From the NCBI GenBank assembly GCA_028281665.1, contig JANQJK010000020.1, positions 1-50,133 of the forward strand: 50,133 nt of DNA, in the 5' to 3' direction. Both the position numbers and the translations under genes were made by a program. The stretch comes from Hyphococcus sp. GTDB taxonomy: Bacteria; Pseudomonadota; Alphaproteobacteria; Caulobacterales; Parvularculaceae. Shown here piece after piece: positions 35,728 to 44,522 of the stretch. Position 1 is the stretch's first letter; every line of letters starts with the position of its first letter. Below the pieces are notes generated by a model that saw only the letters and a program-made list of their open reading frames with translations, did not search any database and was not told the origin of the DNA.

Positions 35728-35795
35728 CCGGCGTCTTTCCATTCCTTCGGCGACGCCTTAAGTCCCCGGTCCCAGAGTAACAAGGCCCCGTTTTC

Positions 35796-37103
35796 ATGTC
35801 TGATTTTTCGCCGCGCGAAATCGTTTCCGAACTCGACCGTTACATCGTCGGCCAGAAGGCGGCCAAGCGCGCGGTCGCGATTGCGCTTAGAAACCGTTGG
35901 CGCCGCCGTCGGGTGGAGCCGCCGCTCAGCGACGAGATCACGCCGAAAAACATCCTCATGATCGGTCCGACCGGTGTCGGCAAGACTGAAATTTCGCGCC
36001 GTCTTGCGCGCCTCGCCGGCGCGCCGTTTCTGAAAGTCGAGGCCACGAAATTCACCGAGGTCGGCTATGTGGGCCGCGATGTGGATTCCATCGTTCGCGA
36101 CCTCGTGGAGATCGCCATCGGGCTCGTGCGCGAGCAGAAACGCGAAGAGGTAAAGGCCGCCGCCGCCACGGCGGCGGAAGACCGCGTGCTTGACGCGCTG
36201 GTCGGCGCCGGCGGCGGAGAAGCGGCGCGGGACCGCTTCCGCACCATGCTGCGCGCCGGCGAGCTTGATGACCGCGAGATTGAGCTTGAGCTGCGCGAAA
36301 CGGCGCGGGGCGCGCCGAATTTCGAAATTCCCGGCATGCCCGGCGCGCAGATGAGCATGATCAACCTGTCCGATATGCTCGGCAAGGCGTTTCAGGGCCC
36401 GCGCACCACAAAACGCATCAAGGTAAAGGACGCATACGAACCTTTGGTCGCCGAAGAGTCCGACAATCTTGTGGACGACGAAGCTCTTGCAAGGGACGCT
36501 GTCGCCCTCGCCGAAAATGACGGCATCGTTTTCCTCGATGAAATCGACAAGATCGCGCGGGGGGCCGAACGCGGCGGCGCGGACGTTTCGCGCGAAGGGG
36601 TGCAGCGCGATCTGTTGCCGCTGATCGAAGGCGCGACGGTGGCGACAAAGCACGGGCCCGTAAAGACCGACCATATTCTCTTCATCGCATCCGGGGCGTT
36701 TCATCTTTCCAAGCCGTCGGACCTTTTGCCGGAGCTTCAGGGCCGACTGCCCATCAGGGTCGAACTGGATGCGCTGTCTCGCGACGATTTGCGTCGCATT
36801 CTGGTCGAGCCGGAAGCGAGCCTCATTAAGCAATACAGCGCGCTCCTCAAAACCGAGGAAATCGACCTGACCTTCACCGACGACGCGGCGGATGCACTGG
36901 CTGACGCTGCGGCGGCGGTGAATGCGGGCGTTGAAAATATCGGCGCCCGGCGCCTGGCGACCATCATGGAAACCGTCCTTGACGACATTTCCTTCTCTGC
37001 GACCGACCGGTCCGGCGAGGCGATCACCATCGATGCGGAGTATGTGGAACAGCGCCTCGGCGAGATCAGCCGTAATGCGGATCTGTCGAAATACATCCTG
37101 TAG
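35796..37103 (+). CDS. hslU: ATP-dependent protease ATPase subunit HslU
   Basis: HslU unfolds substrates for HslV. The 435-residue AAA+ protein has its Walker A loop GPTGVGKT at residues 57-64 and Walker B in [11 protein letters not shown] near residue 245. The sensor region [25 protein letters not shown] is present. The C-terminus ends SKYIL, as expected for the tail that inserts into HslV. The intermediate domain (residues about 110-230) is of usual size. Confidence 0.98.
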   Translation: MSDFSPREIVSELDRYIVGQKAAKRAVAIALRNRWRRRRVEPPLSDEITPKNILMIGPTGVGKTEISRRLARLAGAPFLKVEATKFTEVGYVGRDVDSIVRDLVEIAIGLVREQKREEVKAAAATAAEDRVLDALVGAGGGEAARDRFRTMLRAGELDDREIELELRETARGAPNFEIPGMPGAQMSMINLSDMLGKAFQGPRTTKRIKVKDAYEPLVAEESDNLVDDEALARDAVALAENDGIVFLDEIDKIARGAERGGADVSREGVQRDLLPLIEGATVATKHGPVKTDHILFIASGAFHLSKPSDLLPELQGRLPIRVELDALSRDDLRRILVEPEASLIKQYSALLKTEEIDLTFTDDAADALADAAAAVNAGVENIGARRLATIMETVLDDISFSATDRSGEAITIDAEYVEQRLGEISRNADLSKYIL

Positions 37104-37295
37104 AGCGGGCGGCGAACGGCCGGAATCTTGCGGATACGGCGGCCGCCCATGGCTTTCGGCGCGGGCCCTGACCATGAAAATCTGGAATAACCTTTTATTT
37201 TCAGTCATTTGAGCCGGCTTCGCCGAGCCTGTGGCGCCGAGCGCGCACCGGCCCGAGAACAGCGCCGGGCCCGGCGGGGCGGGCTTCCGCTAAGG

Positions 37296-37310
37296 TTAAT
37301 AGCAGGTTAA
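37296..37310 (+). promoter_or_regulatory. TTAA-N7-TTAA (CtrA-type) box
   Basis: TTAA at 37296-37299 and TTAA at 37307-37310 are separated by exactly seven bases. The box is about 40 bases upstream of the next gene's start, close enough to overlap a promoter. The base after the second half is T rather than the preferred C, so the site is slightly off consensus. Confidence 0.5.
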
Positions 37311-37348
37311 TCTCGGCCCATTGCGGGAGACAGTGTGGGGCCTTGAAG

Positions 37349-39238
37349 ATGGCAGACGGCGCGCCGAGATTGTTTAAACGACGGTCGATGATGGCTTATG
37401 CCGATGACGCCGATCCCCGCTTTTCAGACAAGCCGGCGGAAACTGCGAGGCAAAGCGACAAGCCGCGCCCGCGCGTTGCCTTTACGGGCGAAGAGTGGGG
37501 CTTTGGCTATCAGGCGACCGGCAAGTTCCTGCGCCGCGCTCGCGTCACCGGCACGGTGCCGGACGCGGGCCTCCTTGCCGCGTCCGGGCGCCTTGAGCGC
37601 GAGTTCGACGAAGCGAGCAAGAACAACCGGTTCGATTACGGTCACGCCGTAACGCAGCCCCTGCGCACAAAAGAACAGTCGCTGATGGCGGTGAAACAGA
37701 ATACCGCCGACTTCGCGGTCGTTCCGTTTTACAACCCCTATTCCGGGTACGATTATGAATCGCTGCGCGCGATTTCGAGCCTCTTCTCGGTGCGCGCGAT
37801 CGAGCAGGTCGAGGCGACGGACGACCTGTGCCTCGCCGTTCATGAATCGCAGCTCTACGATCTTATTCAGTCGGCCCATCCCGGCACCGGCTTCTCGGCG
37901 CTCCAGCGGCGTTTGCGCGTTTCCTACGGGCCCGCCGACTCTGGCAGCGGCAACGCGCCGGGCGCCTCGGTGGAGGCGGAAGCGCCCCGCGCCGGCCTGC
38001 CCATCGACATGGCCGACCAGAAACTCATCCGTGACCGGATCGATATGGTTTTTGCAGGGCCCGAAGCGGCGCGGCGTTGCAAATCCAAGCTGGACGGATT
38101 GCGCGCCATTGGCGTCGAAGTTCAGGAAATCGCCCAGATGGTCGAGCCCCATCGCGAGCTGGCGCGGCTTGCGCGGGAGACGACAAATTCCGCGCGCCAG
38201 ACCAATACGTTTTTCGATCCGGTGAACGGCGATACGCGCGTCTTTTCGACGCTCGGGGCGGAATCGCAGACGAGCAAACTCTTCGCCATGGTGCTGCCAT
38301 ACGAAGTGGCGATGCGTTCGTCTGATTATGTCATCATCGACCATGATTTTGATGACGATGCGCCGGCGAAAACGCGCTTCATGGTCGTTGAAAACAACCC
38401 CGACCTGTCGCTCTATGAGGACAAGTATCGGACAACCGATGCGCGCACGAATTATTGGGTCAAGCGCATCCATGCGGTCGCCGCCCCGGGCGGATCGATC
38501 GGCGAAGGCTTTATGCAGATGCTCGGCTACGCCGCCGGCGCGCTGGCCGCGCTGCTGGTGATATTCGGGGTCTACGGCATTAGCGGCACGTCGGTTGCGC
38601 TGGTCGACCTGCCGGCGTCCCTTTCCTGGATGTCGTCGCTCACGGCGGCGAGCGCCATCGCGCTGGGCGGCGCGGCCGCGGCGGCGGCCTGGATGCTGCT
38701 TTCGGTGCAGAGCGCCGGGCGCCGCGGCGTGCGCGTCATGATGGCGTTCCGGCGGGATTCCTCCGCCGCGTCGATCGGGGACGTTGAGAACTTCCTGCGC
38801 AATTACGGGGTTCGTCACGCCGTTGTGCGGATGGACGAGGATTCTAATACCGGCGCGCCGGCGGATATCGCCCTCGATATTGAATTCGAACCGTCCGATT
38901 TCAGCTACGGACCCTTTGCGGCCCTGACGCGCCGCCTGCGCGGCTCCGTCGTCAATGGCGCCATGAAGAAGTCATTCCAGCGCTGGAAAAATCGCGGCGT
39001 TCGCGTGCTTGCGGTGATGCCGTATGAAGCGCAATCGGGGCGTGAGGGAGACGCGCGCATGCCGACGGCGCAACTGCCGAAGCACAAAGCTCGCCGATGG
39101 TGGAGCGAGGCGCCGGGGGCATTGTTCGCCGATATCACCGAGACGCTCTTTATCCGGTTCTCGCGGATCGTGTTCTTTTATCTCGTGCCCGCGGGGATCG
39201 TCGCGTTCATCATCTGGAAGACGCTGCTTAACGGATAG
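37349..39238 (+). CDS. Membrane protein with prephenate-dehydratase-like and ACT-like domains
   Basis: A 629-residue protein I do not recognise as a named family. An N-terminal part (residues about 40-380) follows the prephenate dehydratase layout: VAFTGEEWGFGYQA, then DFAVVPFYNPYSGYDYESLRA, and a final TRFMVVENNP that keeps the TRF motif. Two membrane helices follow (about 390-413 and 432-454), then a soluble segment with an ACT-like strand-helix pattern (VMMAFRRDSSAASIGDVENF, ALDIEFEP), and a last helix (about 605-627). It is unlikely to be a simple phenylalanine-pathway enzyme. ATG 37349 is used; a TTG six bases earlier is possible. It overlaps the convergent Smr gene by 11 bases. Confidence 0.85.
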   Translation: MADGAPRLFKRRSMMAYADDADPRFSDKPAETARQSDKPRPRVAFTGEEWGFGYQATGKFLRRARVTGTVPDAGLLAASGRLEREFDEASKNNRFDYGHAVTQPLRTKEQSLMAVKQNTADFAVVPFYNPYSGYDYESLRAISSLFSVRAIEQVEATDDLCLAVHESQLYDLIQSAHPGTGFSALQRRLRVSYGPADSGSGNAPGASVEAEAPRAGLPIDMADQKLIRDRIDMVFAGPEAARRCKSKLDGLRAIGVEVQEIAQMVEPHRELARLARETTNSARQTNTFFDPVNGDTRVFSTLGAESQTSKLFAMVLPYEVAMRSSDYVIIDHDFDDDAPAKTRFMVVENNPDLSLYEDKYRTTDARTNYWVKRIHAVAAPGGSIGEGFMQMLGYAAGALAALLVIFGVYGISGTSVALVDLPASLSWMSSLTAASAIALGGAAAAAAWMLLSVQSAGRRGVRVMMAFRRDSSAASIGDVENFLRNYGVRHAVVRMDEDSNTGAPADIALDIEFEPSDFSYGPFAALTRRLRGSVVNGAMKKSFQRWKNRGVRVLAVMPYEAQSGREGDARMPTAQLPKHKARRWWSEAPGALFADITETLFIRFSRIVFFYLVPAGIVAFIIWKTLLNG

Positions 39239-39767
39239 CGCGTTCTGACTGCTGCGACTTCAGGAACACGTAAAATGCGCCGGCGCCGCCGTGGCGCTGA
39301 TGGGCCTGTGCGACACGGGTGATTTGATCGCGCAGGTCCCGCTCATTGACCCATTCGAGAAATCGGCGCCGTAATATTCCGGACCCGGACGATGTTGCGC
39401 CTTTGCCGGTGATCACCAGAACGCAGCGGTCGTGACGCGCCTTTGACTGGCCGAGAAACCGCCTCAGCGTCGCATGCGCCGCGGCCTGGGTGTACCCATG
39501 CAGGTCGAGCGTCGCATCGATCGGGATGCGGCCGCGCGCGGCGCGCCGGTCCAGTTTCGGATCGCCGGCCGTCGTTGCCGGCGGCTTTCTGCTGGGCGCC
39601 GCTTTTGCCGGCGCGGCCCCGCGCGGCGCGACGGGCCGGTCATTCGCCAGCCCTGTTGCATGGGCCGGCGGGGGCGCAACCGGCGCTGCGTGGTAGGGTT
39701 TGACGCCGCGCGTTACAGCGCCCCATGCCTCCCGGTCTTCGCGGGTCAGCATGCGTTTCGTTCTCAT
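39228..39767 (-). CDS. Smr/MutS2-type domain protein
   Basis: A 179-residue protein with an unstructured Pro/Ala-rich N-terminal half and a C-terminal Smr domain. The domain has DATLDLHGYTQAAAHATLRRF, the VLVITGKGATSSGSG loop, and HGGAGAFYVFLK at the end. Smr domains act as nucleases or nucleic-acid binders; small stand-alone members have been linked to RNA or DNA nicking. It is translationally coupled to mltA (overlap 39764-39767). Confidence 0.93.
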   Translation of the reverse strand: MRTKRMLTREDREAWGAVTRGVKPYHAAPVAPPPAHATGLANDRPVAPRGAAPAKAAPSRKPPATTAGDPKLDRRAARGRIPIDATLDLHGYTQAAAHATLRRFLGQSKARHDRCVLVITGKGATSSGSGILRRRFLEWVNERDLRDQITRVAQAHQRHGGAGAFYVFLKSQQSERAIR

Positions 39768-41128
39768 GACGAGCGCTCGCGGGCGGCCAGCGCCTCAGCG
39801 CGGGCCTTGGGCAGCAGAATGAAGAGGCGGCCTTTCGCATTCATGACGCCGGCGCGCTCGGCCGCTCTTTCGCCGGTGCCCCAGAAAAAGTCGCCCCGCA
39901 CAGGTCCGCGGATGGCGCCGCCCGTGTCCTGGGCAATCATCAGTCGCCGGATCGGCGCGGCGCCGACGCCGGGAACCGGTTCGATGTCCACAAAAGCCGG
40001 CGCGCCAAGGGCGTGAAACCGCCTGTCGACCGCAAGACTGCGCCCCGGCAGAAGCGGCGCCCCGTGCGCGCCGATGGGGCCGAAGCCGTCCGGCGGCGGA
40101 TCCAGCGGGCGAAAAAACACATAGGACTCGTTTTCCTCGCGCAGGCCGCGGGCTTCGTCCTCGCCGGCGCCGGCGAGCCAGTCGCGGATCGACTGCATCG
40201 AGGCCTCGGCGACGGTCATGGCGCCGCGCTCGACGAGAATGCGCCCGATCGCCGTGTATGGCCGCCCATTGGCGCCGTCATATCCGACGCGCAATGTCTC
40301 GCCATCCTCAAACACGATCCGGCCGGACCCTTGGATCTGCAAAAAGAAGAGATCGTCGGGGTCGAGCCACGCCATGGGTTCGGCGCGCCCGTCGAGGGCA
40401 CCTTCGTTTATCCCGCGCCGCGCCGGATAGGGAACGAGCCGGGTTCCTTCAAGGCGCCCGGCGACGCGTTCCCCGGCGAGGTCCGGTCGGAACTGACCGA
40501 GTTCCACATCGATGAGATCGTCCGGACGCTGATAAAGCGGCGCCGTAAACGGCCCTTGCGGCGCCCGCCGGCCATCATAGGTCGGCTCAAAATATCCGGT
40601 GAAGACCCCGCGGGTTTCTATCAGGGGCTGGCGCCCGCGCGCCGGCCCGCCGGGCAAGGGCGCGCGTTTTGAAAGAACCTCGACCGGGCGAAACGCCGAT
40701 TCAAAAAAACGCCGAACCGCGTCGTTCCACGTCTCCTCGTCGCTAAAGTCTTCCCGTTTGAGCGCGTCGGCGTCCGCGCAAGCGCTTTTCCACTCGCCCG
40801 CCTCGCCGGCAAGGGACCAGCCGTCGTAATCGGGTCCGAGATTTTCCAGCGCATTCGCCGGCGCGTCTTCCCGTCTTTTGTCGATCCTGGCGCAGGACTG
40901 AAGAAACGCAGGCATGGCCGCGCCTGCCGCATCGGCGCGCCAACCGGGTAGAGCGTCATAGCCGACAAGACGGAAAACCGGAGAAGGCGGCCCATAAGCG
41001 CTGTCGACGTCGCGCACGGGGCTTCCCATAAAGACGACGGCGAACGCCGCGAGGGCGGCCGCAACGGCGATGAACAGGAAGACAAGGCCTTGCTTTAGGG
41101 CGGGGGACTTATCGGGCGATGCATCCAT
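39764..41128 (-). CDS. mltA: Membrane-bound lytic murein transglycosylase A
   Basis: MltA cleaves peptidoglycan glycan strands with formation of anhydro-muramyl ends. The 454-residue protein has an N-terminal membrane helix (about residues 13-31) rather than a lipobox. Family blocks are GVFTGYFEPTYDG, FFLQIQGSGRIVFEDG, and a C-terminal 3D domain with IAQDTGGAIRGPVRGDFFWGTG carrying the catalytic acidic residues. It lies between a Tim44-like gene and Smr, a common order in this class. Confidence 0.95.
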   Translation of the reverse strand: MDASPDKSPALKQGLVFLFIAVAAALAAFAVVFMGSPVRDVDSAYGPPSPVFRLVGYDALPGWRADAAGAAMPAFLQSCARIDKRREDAPANALENLGPDYDGWSLAGEAGEWKSACADADALKREDFSDEETWNDAVRRFFESAFRPVEVLSKRAPLPGGPARGRQPLIETRGVFTGYFEPTYDGRRAPQGPFTAPLYQRPDDLIDVELGQFRPDLAGERVAGRLEGTRLVPYPARRGINEGALDGRAEPMAWLDPDDLFFLQIQGSGRIVFEDGETLRVGYDGANGRPYTAIGRILVERGAMTVAEASMQSIRDWLAGAGEDEARGLREENESYVFFRPLDPPPDGFGPIGAHGAPLLPGRSLAVDRRFHALGAPAFVDIEPVPGVGAAPIRRLMIAQDTGGAIRGPVRGDFFWGTGERAAERAGVMNAKGRLFILLPKARAEALAARERSS

Positions 41129-41159
41129 GATAACGAGCGGCCCGTCCCGCAGGGCCGAA

Positions 41160-41801
41160 TCAGGCCGCGCCGGTGGCGATCAGCATCCAGTTGGGATCGC
41201 GGCTTGAGCGTTTGCGGGCGAAAGTCCAGCGGTCTCTGACGAGTTCGATGCGGTTCGGATCTCCGTCGACAACATCGCCGTCCCTGTCGCGGGTGACGCG
41301 AACCTGGTTCGACGTAAACTCCGTGACGGCGGTCATCCACTCATCGTCCACATCGGCGTCGACGATGGATGCGTGCTCAATGCCGACAAACTTGACGTCT
41401 GACGAGTGGCCCGCTTCATCGCGCGACGCGACGGCGGCCTTGAAGGCGTCGTAGACGCTGTCGCCGAGAAACGCGCGGATCGATTTCAGATCGCCGGCGG
41501 AATACGCTTCGACAATCATCTCATAGGCCATGCGCGCGCCGTCGAGATACTGGCTCTCATCGAACGTTGCGTCGGCCTCGCGCAGGACGCGGGCGTTGGT
41601 GGAGACGGCGCGCACAGGCTCGCCGCTCTCGTCCGCGTCGAGTTCGTCATACTCGCCGCTTCGCTCGTCTTCGGCGCGCCGCTGCATGCCGGCGTCGATT
41701 TCGTGACGCGCTTCGTGTCCGGTCCGCGTGCCAAGCACCGAAAACAACCGGAACAGCACGAAACCCGCAACGCCAATGAAAAACAGGAGAACTGGGTCCA
41801 T
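41160..41801 (-). CDS. Tim44/TimA family membrane protein
   Basis: A 213-residue protein with one N-terminal membrane helix (MDPVLLFFIGVAGFVLF), an acidic linker, and a C-terminal Tim44-like domain (residues about 80-213) with DATFDESQYLDGARMAYEMI at the start and WTFARKRSSRDPNWMLIATG at the end. In bacteria the role is unclear; the mitochondrial relative is an import motor adaptor. ATG 41801 is chosen because it places the helix at the start. It is divergent from fxsA by 79 bases. Confidence 0.92.
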   Translation of the reverse strand: MDPVLLFFIGVAGFVLFRLFSVLGTRTGHEARHEIDAGMQRRAEDERSGEYDELDADESGEPVRAVSTNARVLREADATFDESQYLDGARMAYEMIVEAYSAGDLKSIRAFLGDSVYDAFKAAVASRDEAGHSSDVKFVGIEHASIVDADVDDEWMTAVTEFTSNQVRVTRDRDGDVVDGDPNRIELVRDRWTFARKRSSRDPNWMLIATGAA

Positions 41802-41880
41802 AATTCTCTCAGCACACCACAAAAAGCTTAATTTTGCGCCTCCGCACCCTATATAGGCGCGAAAGAACGGAATACACCAG

Positions 41881-42285
41881 ATGCCTGTGGGTTTACTACT
41901 CGTTATCCTGTTCGTGGTCGCGCCGATCGTTGAAATCTATGTTCTTCTGACGGCCGGCAGCGCATTCGGCGTGCTGCCCGTGGTCGCGGCCTGTGTCGGC
42001 ACGGCCATACTGGGGGGCGCGCTGATCCGGCTTCAGGGGCTTGCGGCCATGAATGCGGCGCGTTCGGACATGAACGAAGGCCGCCCGCCGGTCGCGTCCG
42101 CCGTTGACGGCGCGCTGCTGGTCGTCGCGGCCCCGTTCCTGATGACGCCGGGCTTTGTCACCGATGCGGTCGGGTTTGCTCTGCTCATCCCCCCGGTGCG
42201 GCGCTGGCTCGGTCGCCGGGCGCTGGCGGCGATCAAGCGGCGGATCGAGCGCGGCGACGCCCATATCACTATTATTGAACGGTAA
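41881..42285 (+). CDS. fxsA: FxsA family membrane protein
   Basis: A 134-residue inner-membrane protein. VGLLLVILFVVAPIVEIYVLLTAG opens it, and the GTAILGGALIRLQGLAAMNAARSDM motif follows, with LMTPGFVTDAVGFALLIPPVR in the third segment; together these define the FxsA family. In E. coli FxsA is linked to phage exclusion by F plasmid; its normal role is uncertain. secB follows 122 bases later. Confidence 0.94.
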   Translation: MPVGLLLVILFVVAPIVEIYVLLTAGSAFGVLPVVAACVGTAILGGALIRLQGLAAMNAARSDMNEGRPPVASAVDGALLVVAAPFLMTPGFVTDAVGFALLIPPVRRWLGRRALAAIKRRIERGDAHITIIER

Positions 42286-42407
42286 GCCGCGGCGCGGTTC
42301 GACGCCGGTAGCGGCCGGGTTGCCGGCGCCTTCCGTCACGTGTAAGGAGCCGCGTTCCGGTCGCCGGCGATTTTGTCCCGGCGATGACATCTAAAGACGG
42401 TATCTCC

Positions 42408-42941
42408 ATGTCCGACACTCCGACCCCCTCCGGCAATGGCGGGCAAGGCGCGCCCGATAGCGCCGACGCTCCCCGTTTTCTCGTCCTGGCGCAGTATCTG
42501 AAAGACCTTTCTTTCGAAAATCCGCGCGCGCCGGCGGCGTTCCAGAATGTTCAATCGCCGAAAATGGACGTCAATGTGGACGTCAGCGCCCGCGGCATCG
42601 GTGCGGACCAGTACGAGGTGGAGCTTTCCGTTTCGGCGAAGGCGAAGCACGAAAACGAGGCGGTTTTTATCGTTGAGGCGACCTATGCCGGCGCATTCGA
42701 AATCAAGAACATGCCGCGCGAGCAACTGGAAGGCGTGATGCTGGTGGAATGCCCGCGGCTTCTCTTCCCGTTTATGCGTCAGATCATCTCCGATGCGACA
42801 AAGAACGGCAATTTCCCCCCGCTCATGCTTGAGCCGATCGACTTCATGAGCATCTTTCTGGCGAACAAGCAGCGTGAGCAACAGACGGGCAGCGGCTTCG
42901 ACGGTTCTGTGACGACGGGTCGGACCGGTGAACCCGTCTGA
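42408..42941 (+). CDS. secB: Protein-export chaperone SecB
   Basis: SecB keeps secretory proteins unfolded and passes them to SecA. The 177-residue protein has FLVLAQYLKDLSFENPRAP, DQYEVELSVSAKA and PREQLEGVMLVECPRLLFPFMRQIISDAT, all conserved. The ATG at 42408 (MSDTPTP) matches where family members begin; an in-frame ATG at 42384 has no ribosome binding site. Confidence 0.95.
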   Translation: MSDTPTPSGNGGQGAPDSADAPRFLVLAQYLKDLSFENPRAPAAFQNVQSPKMDVNVDVSARGIGADQYEVELSVSAKAKHENEAVFIVEATYAGAFEIKNMPREQLEGVMLVECPRLLFPFMRQIISDATKNGNFPPLMLEPIDFMSIFLANKQREQQTGSGFDGSVTTGRTGEPV

Positions 42942-42974
42942 ACACTTGCCTGAACGCCTGATCGATCGCCCCGG

Positions 42975-44354
42975 CTAAAGCGCCGCCGCGCGCGCCTTTG
43001 CGGCAGATCGCACGGCGTCGACCGCATTGCTTTTAGGTTTTTTGACCGGAGGCGCCTTTGGCGCGGGAACCGGCGGCAGCGCCTTTGGTCCGGGGAGGGC
43101 CTTTGCGGGCAGCCGCGCAGGCAGCGCTTTTGCAACAGGCTGTTTCGGTTTTGCGCGTTTGACGCCGGGCGTAAGCCGGCGTGTCAGGCTCGCCCGCGAA
43201 CTGGCGCTCGCCCGCTTGCGGGCCGCGTCGATATGCGCGCGGGCGTAATTGGCGAATGCCTGAAAGTGGACTTTGTCCAGAAACGCGCGCTTCGGCGCCG
43301 GCAGCACGATTTGCGGACTCAGCGCCAGATAGGCTGTCAGCGGAGAGTTGATGAAACGCTCAAACGCCGTCCACGGATAAATCTCTTCGCTATCGCCCCG
43401 TGTAACGGCAACGCCCCCTTTGAAAAGGGCAAGACTGATGAGTTCCGACTGCGCATAAGGCCAGCGCGCGCTTTTCTGCGTCGCATGGGCAGGCCCGCGA
43501 AAAAGCGCGGCGTTCAGAAAGAATATTAAAGCCGCCGCGACTGTTGCCGCCGCTCCAACAAGGCCGGCCGCGGCGCTCAACTCTGCAAGATACGCATAAG
43601 CCGCGAGGCCTGCGACGGCGAGGGAGAAGAACAGGAGAACCGGCGGCCATGCGGGCCAGTGAAAGACCTGCCTGAATATCGCCAGCCGACCGTCAAGGCG
43701 ATCAAAGTACAGGCGGCGATACTCGTCGAAGTCCCGCGACGTACATTCGAATGTAATTTTATGAGGGTTCGCCCCGGCGCCGTCGCGGCAGGTTAGCTTG
43801 CCGGAGATCGCCGGCCCGTGGATGCGCACGAGCCTTTCATAGAAGGCGGGATCCGCGATCCCGTTTTTCGGCAGGAACGCGAAGACTTCCCCGCGCCGCC
43901 AGAAAACGATGTTCGATTTCGTTTCGGCGATACGGTCGAGGCCCGCCCAGGGCGCTTTTCGCGTCGCCTGCGGGCTCCTGGCGATCAGCGCCGCATCCGT
44001 GAAAAAGAATTCAAAACGCCCCGTGGTTAGGCCGTTTTTTGACCTTTCCTGCCGGTCTGCCTTGTGCAGGCGCCGGCGCGCCTTGAACAGCAAGATGCCG
44101 ACGAAAACCACCGCGGCGCCGAAAAGCGTGGAAACCGCGAGCGCCGCCGCGGGGCCTGCTATGGCCGCGCCGCCAAGGCGCGCGTCGGCAAGCATTTGAA
44201 AGGAACGCCATGTTGCTGCGCTCGCCGCGGTGGCGGCAAGTAATAGGATGGCGCAGGCCGCCGCCAGCGTAATTGTCTGACGACTGAGGCGTTTGCTGGT
44301 TTCCCTGTGCAGGCGGTGCAGGTCCTGCTCGTCAATGTCGACGCGAATGGCCAT
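42975..44354 (-). CDS. Membrane protein with two YcxB-like domains
   Basis: A 459-residue protein of unknown function. It has two hydrophobic hairpins (about residues 26-95 and 235-285). After each comes a domain with the layout of the YcxB-like fold: first FEFFFTDAALIARSPQ, WAGLDRIAETKSNIVF and FAFLPKNG; then LALFKGGVAVTRGDSEEIYPW, FERFINSPLTAYLAL and APKRAF. The last 75 residues are Lys/Pro/Ala-rich and probably disordered. No gene partner points to a role. It converges on secB across 33 bases and ends a single-gene unit. Confidence 0.82.
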   Translation of the reverse strand: MAIRVDIDEQDLHRLHRETSKRLSRQTITLAAACAILLLAATAASAATWRSFQMLADARLGGAAIAGPAAALAVSTLFGAAVVFVGILLFKARRRLHKADRQERSKNGLTTGRFEFFFTDAALIARSPQATRKAPWAGLDRIAETKSNIVFWRRGEVFAFLPKNGIADPAFYERLVRIHGPAISGKLTCRDGAGANPHKITFECTSRDFDEYRRLYFDRLDGRLAIFRQVFHWPAWPPVLLFFSLAVAGLAAYAYLAELSAAAGLVGAAATVAAALIFFLNAALFRGPAHATQKSARWPYAQSELISLALFKGGVAVTRGDSEEIYPWTAFERFINSPLTAYLALSPQIVLPAPKRAFLDKVHFQAFANYARAHIDAARKRASASSRASLTRRLTPGVKRAKPKQPVAKALPARLPAKALPGPKALPPVPAPKAPPVKKPKSNAVDAVRSAAKARAAAL

Positions 44355-44470
44355 GGGCGATCCGAAACTACCGCTTCGGAATTATTGACCGGGCGCAAAA
44401 AAGCCGTGAAGGACGACGCAGCGATTTTACGAAAAAACATTTCAAAAGACTCTGTTCGCGCCCATCGCAA

Positions 44471-44494
44471 AAGACCCCGCCGAAGCGGGGCCTT
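44471..44494 (-). terminator. Rho-independent terminator of the M2 peptidase gene
   Basis: CCCCGC (44475-44480) pairs with GCGGGG (44485-44490) around a CGAA loop; outer A-T and G-C pairs extend it after one mismatch. On the minus strand a TTTT run follows. It lies just beyond the peptidase stop. Confidence 0.8.
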
Positions 44495-44522
44495 TGACGC
44501 GATTGACTGACTGGCGCGAGAT

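Noticed and set aside
35685-37208. Long minus-strand ORF (507 codons) opposite hslV/hslU
   Set aside because: It is antisense to clear hslU with all its motifs; its product has no recognisable domains. A GC-rich shadow frame.
37424-38818. 464-codon minus-strand ORF opposite the PDT/ACT-like gene
   Set aside because: Arg/Gly/Ala-rich with no domain pattern, while the plus-strand frame has ordered domains and membrane helices.
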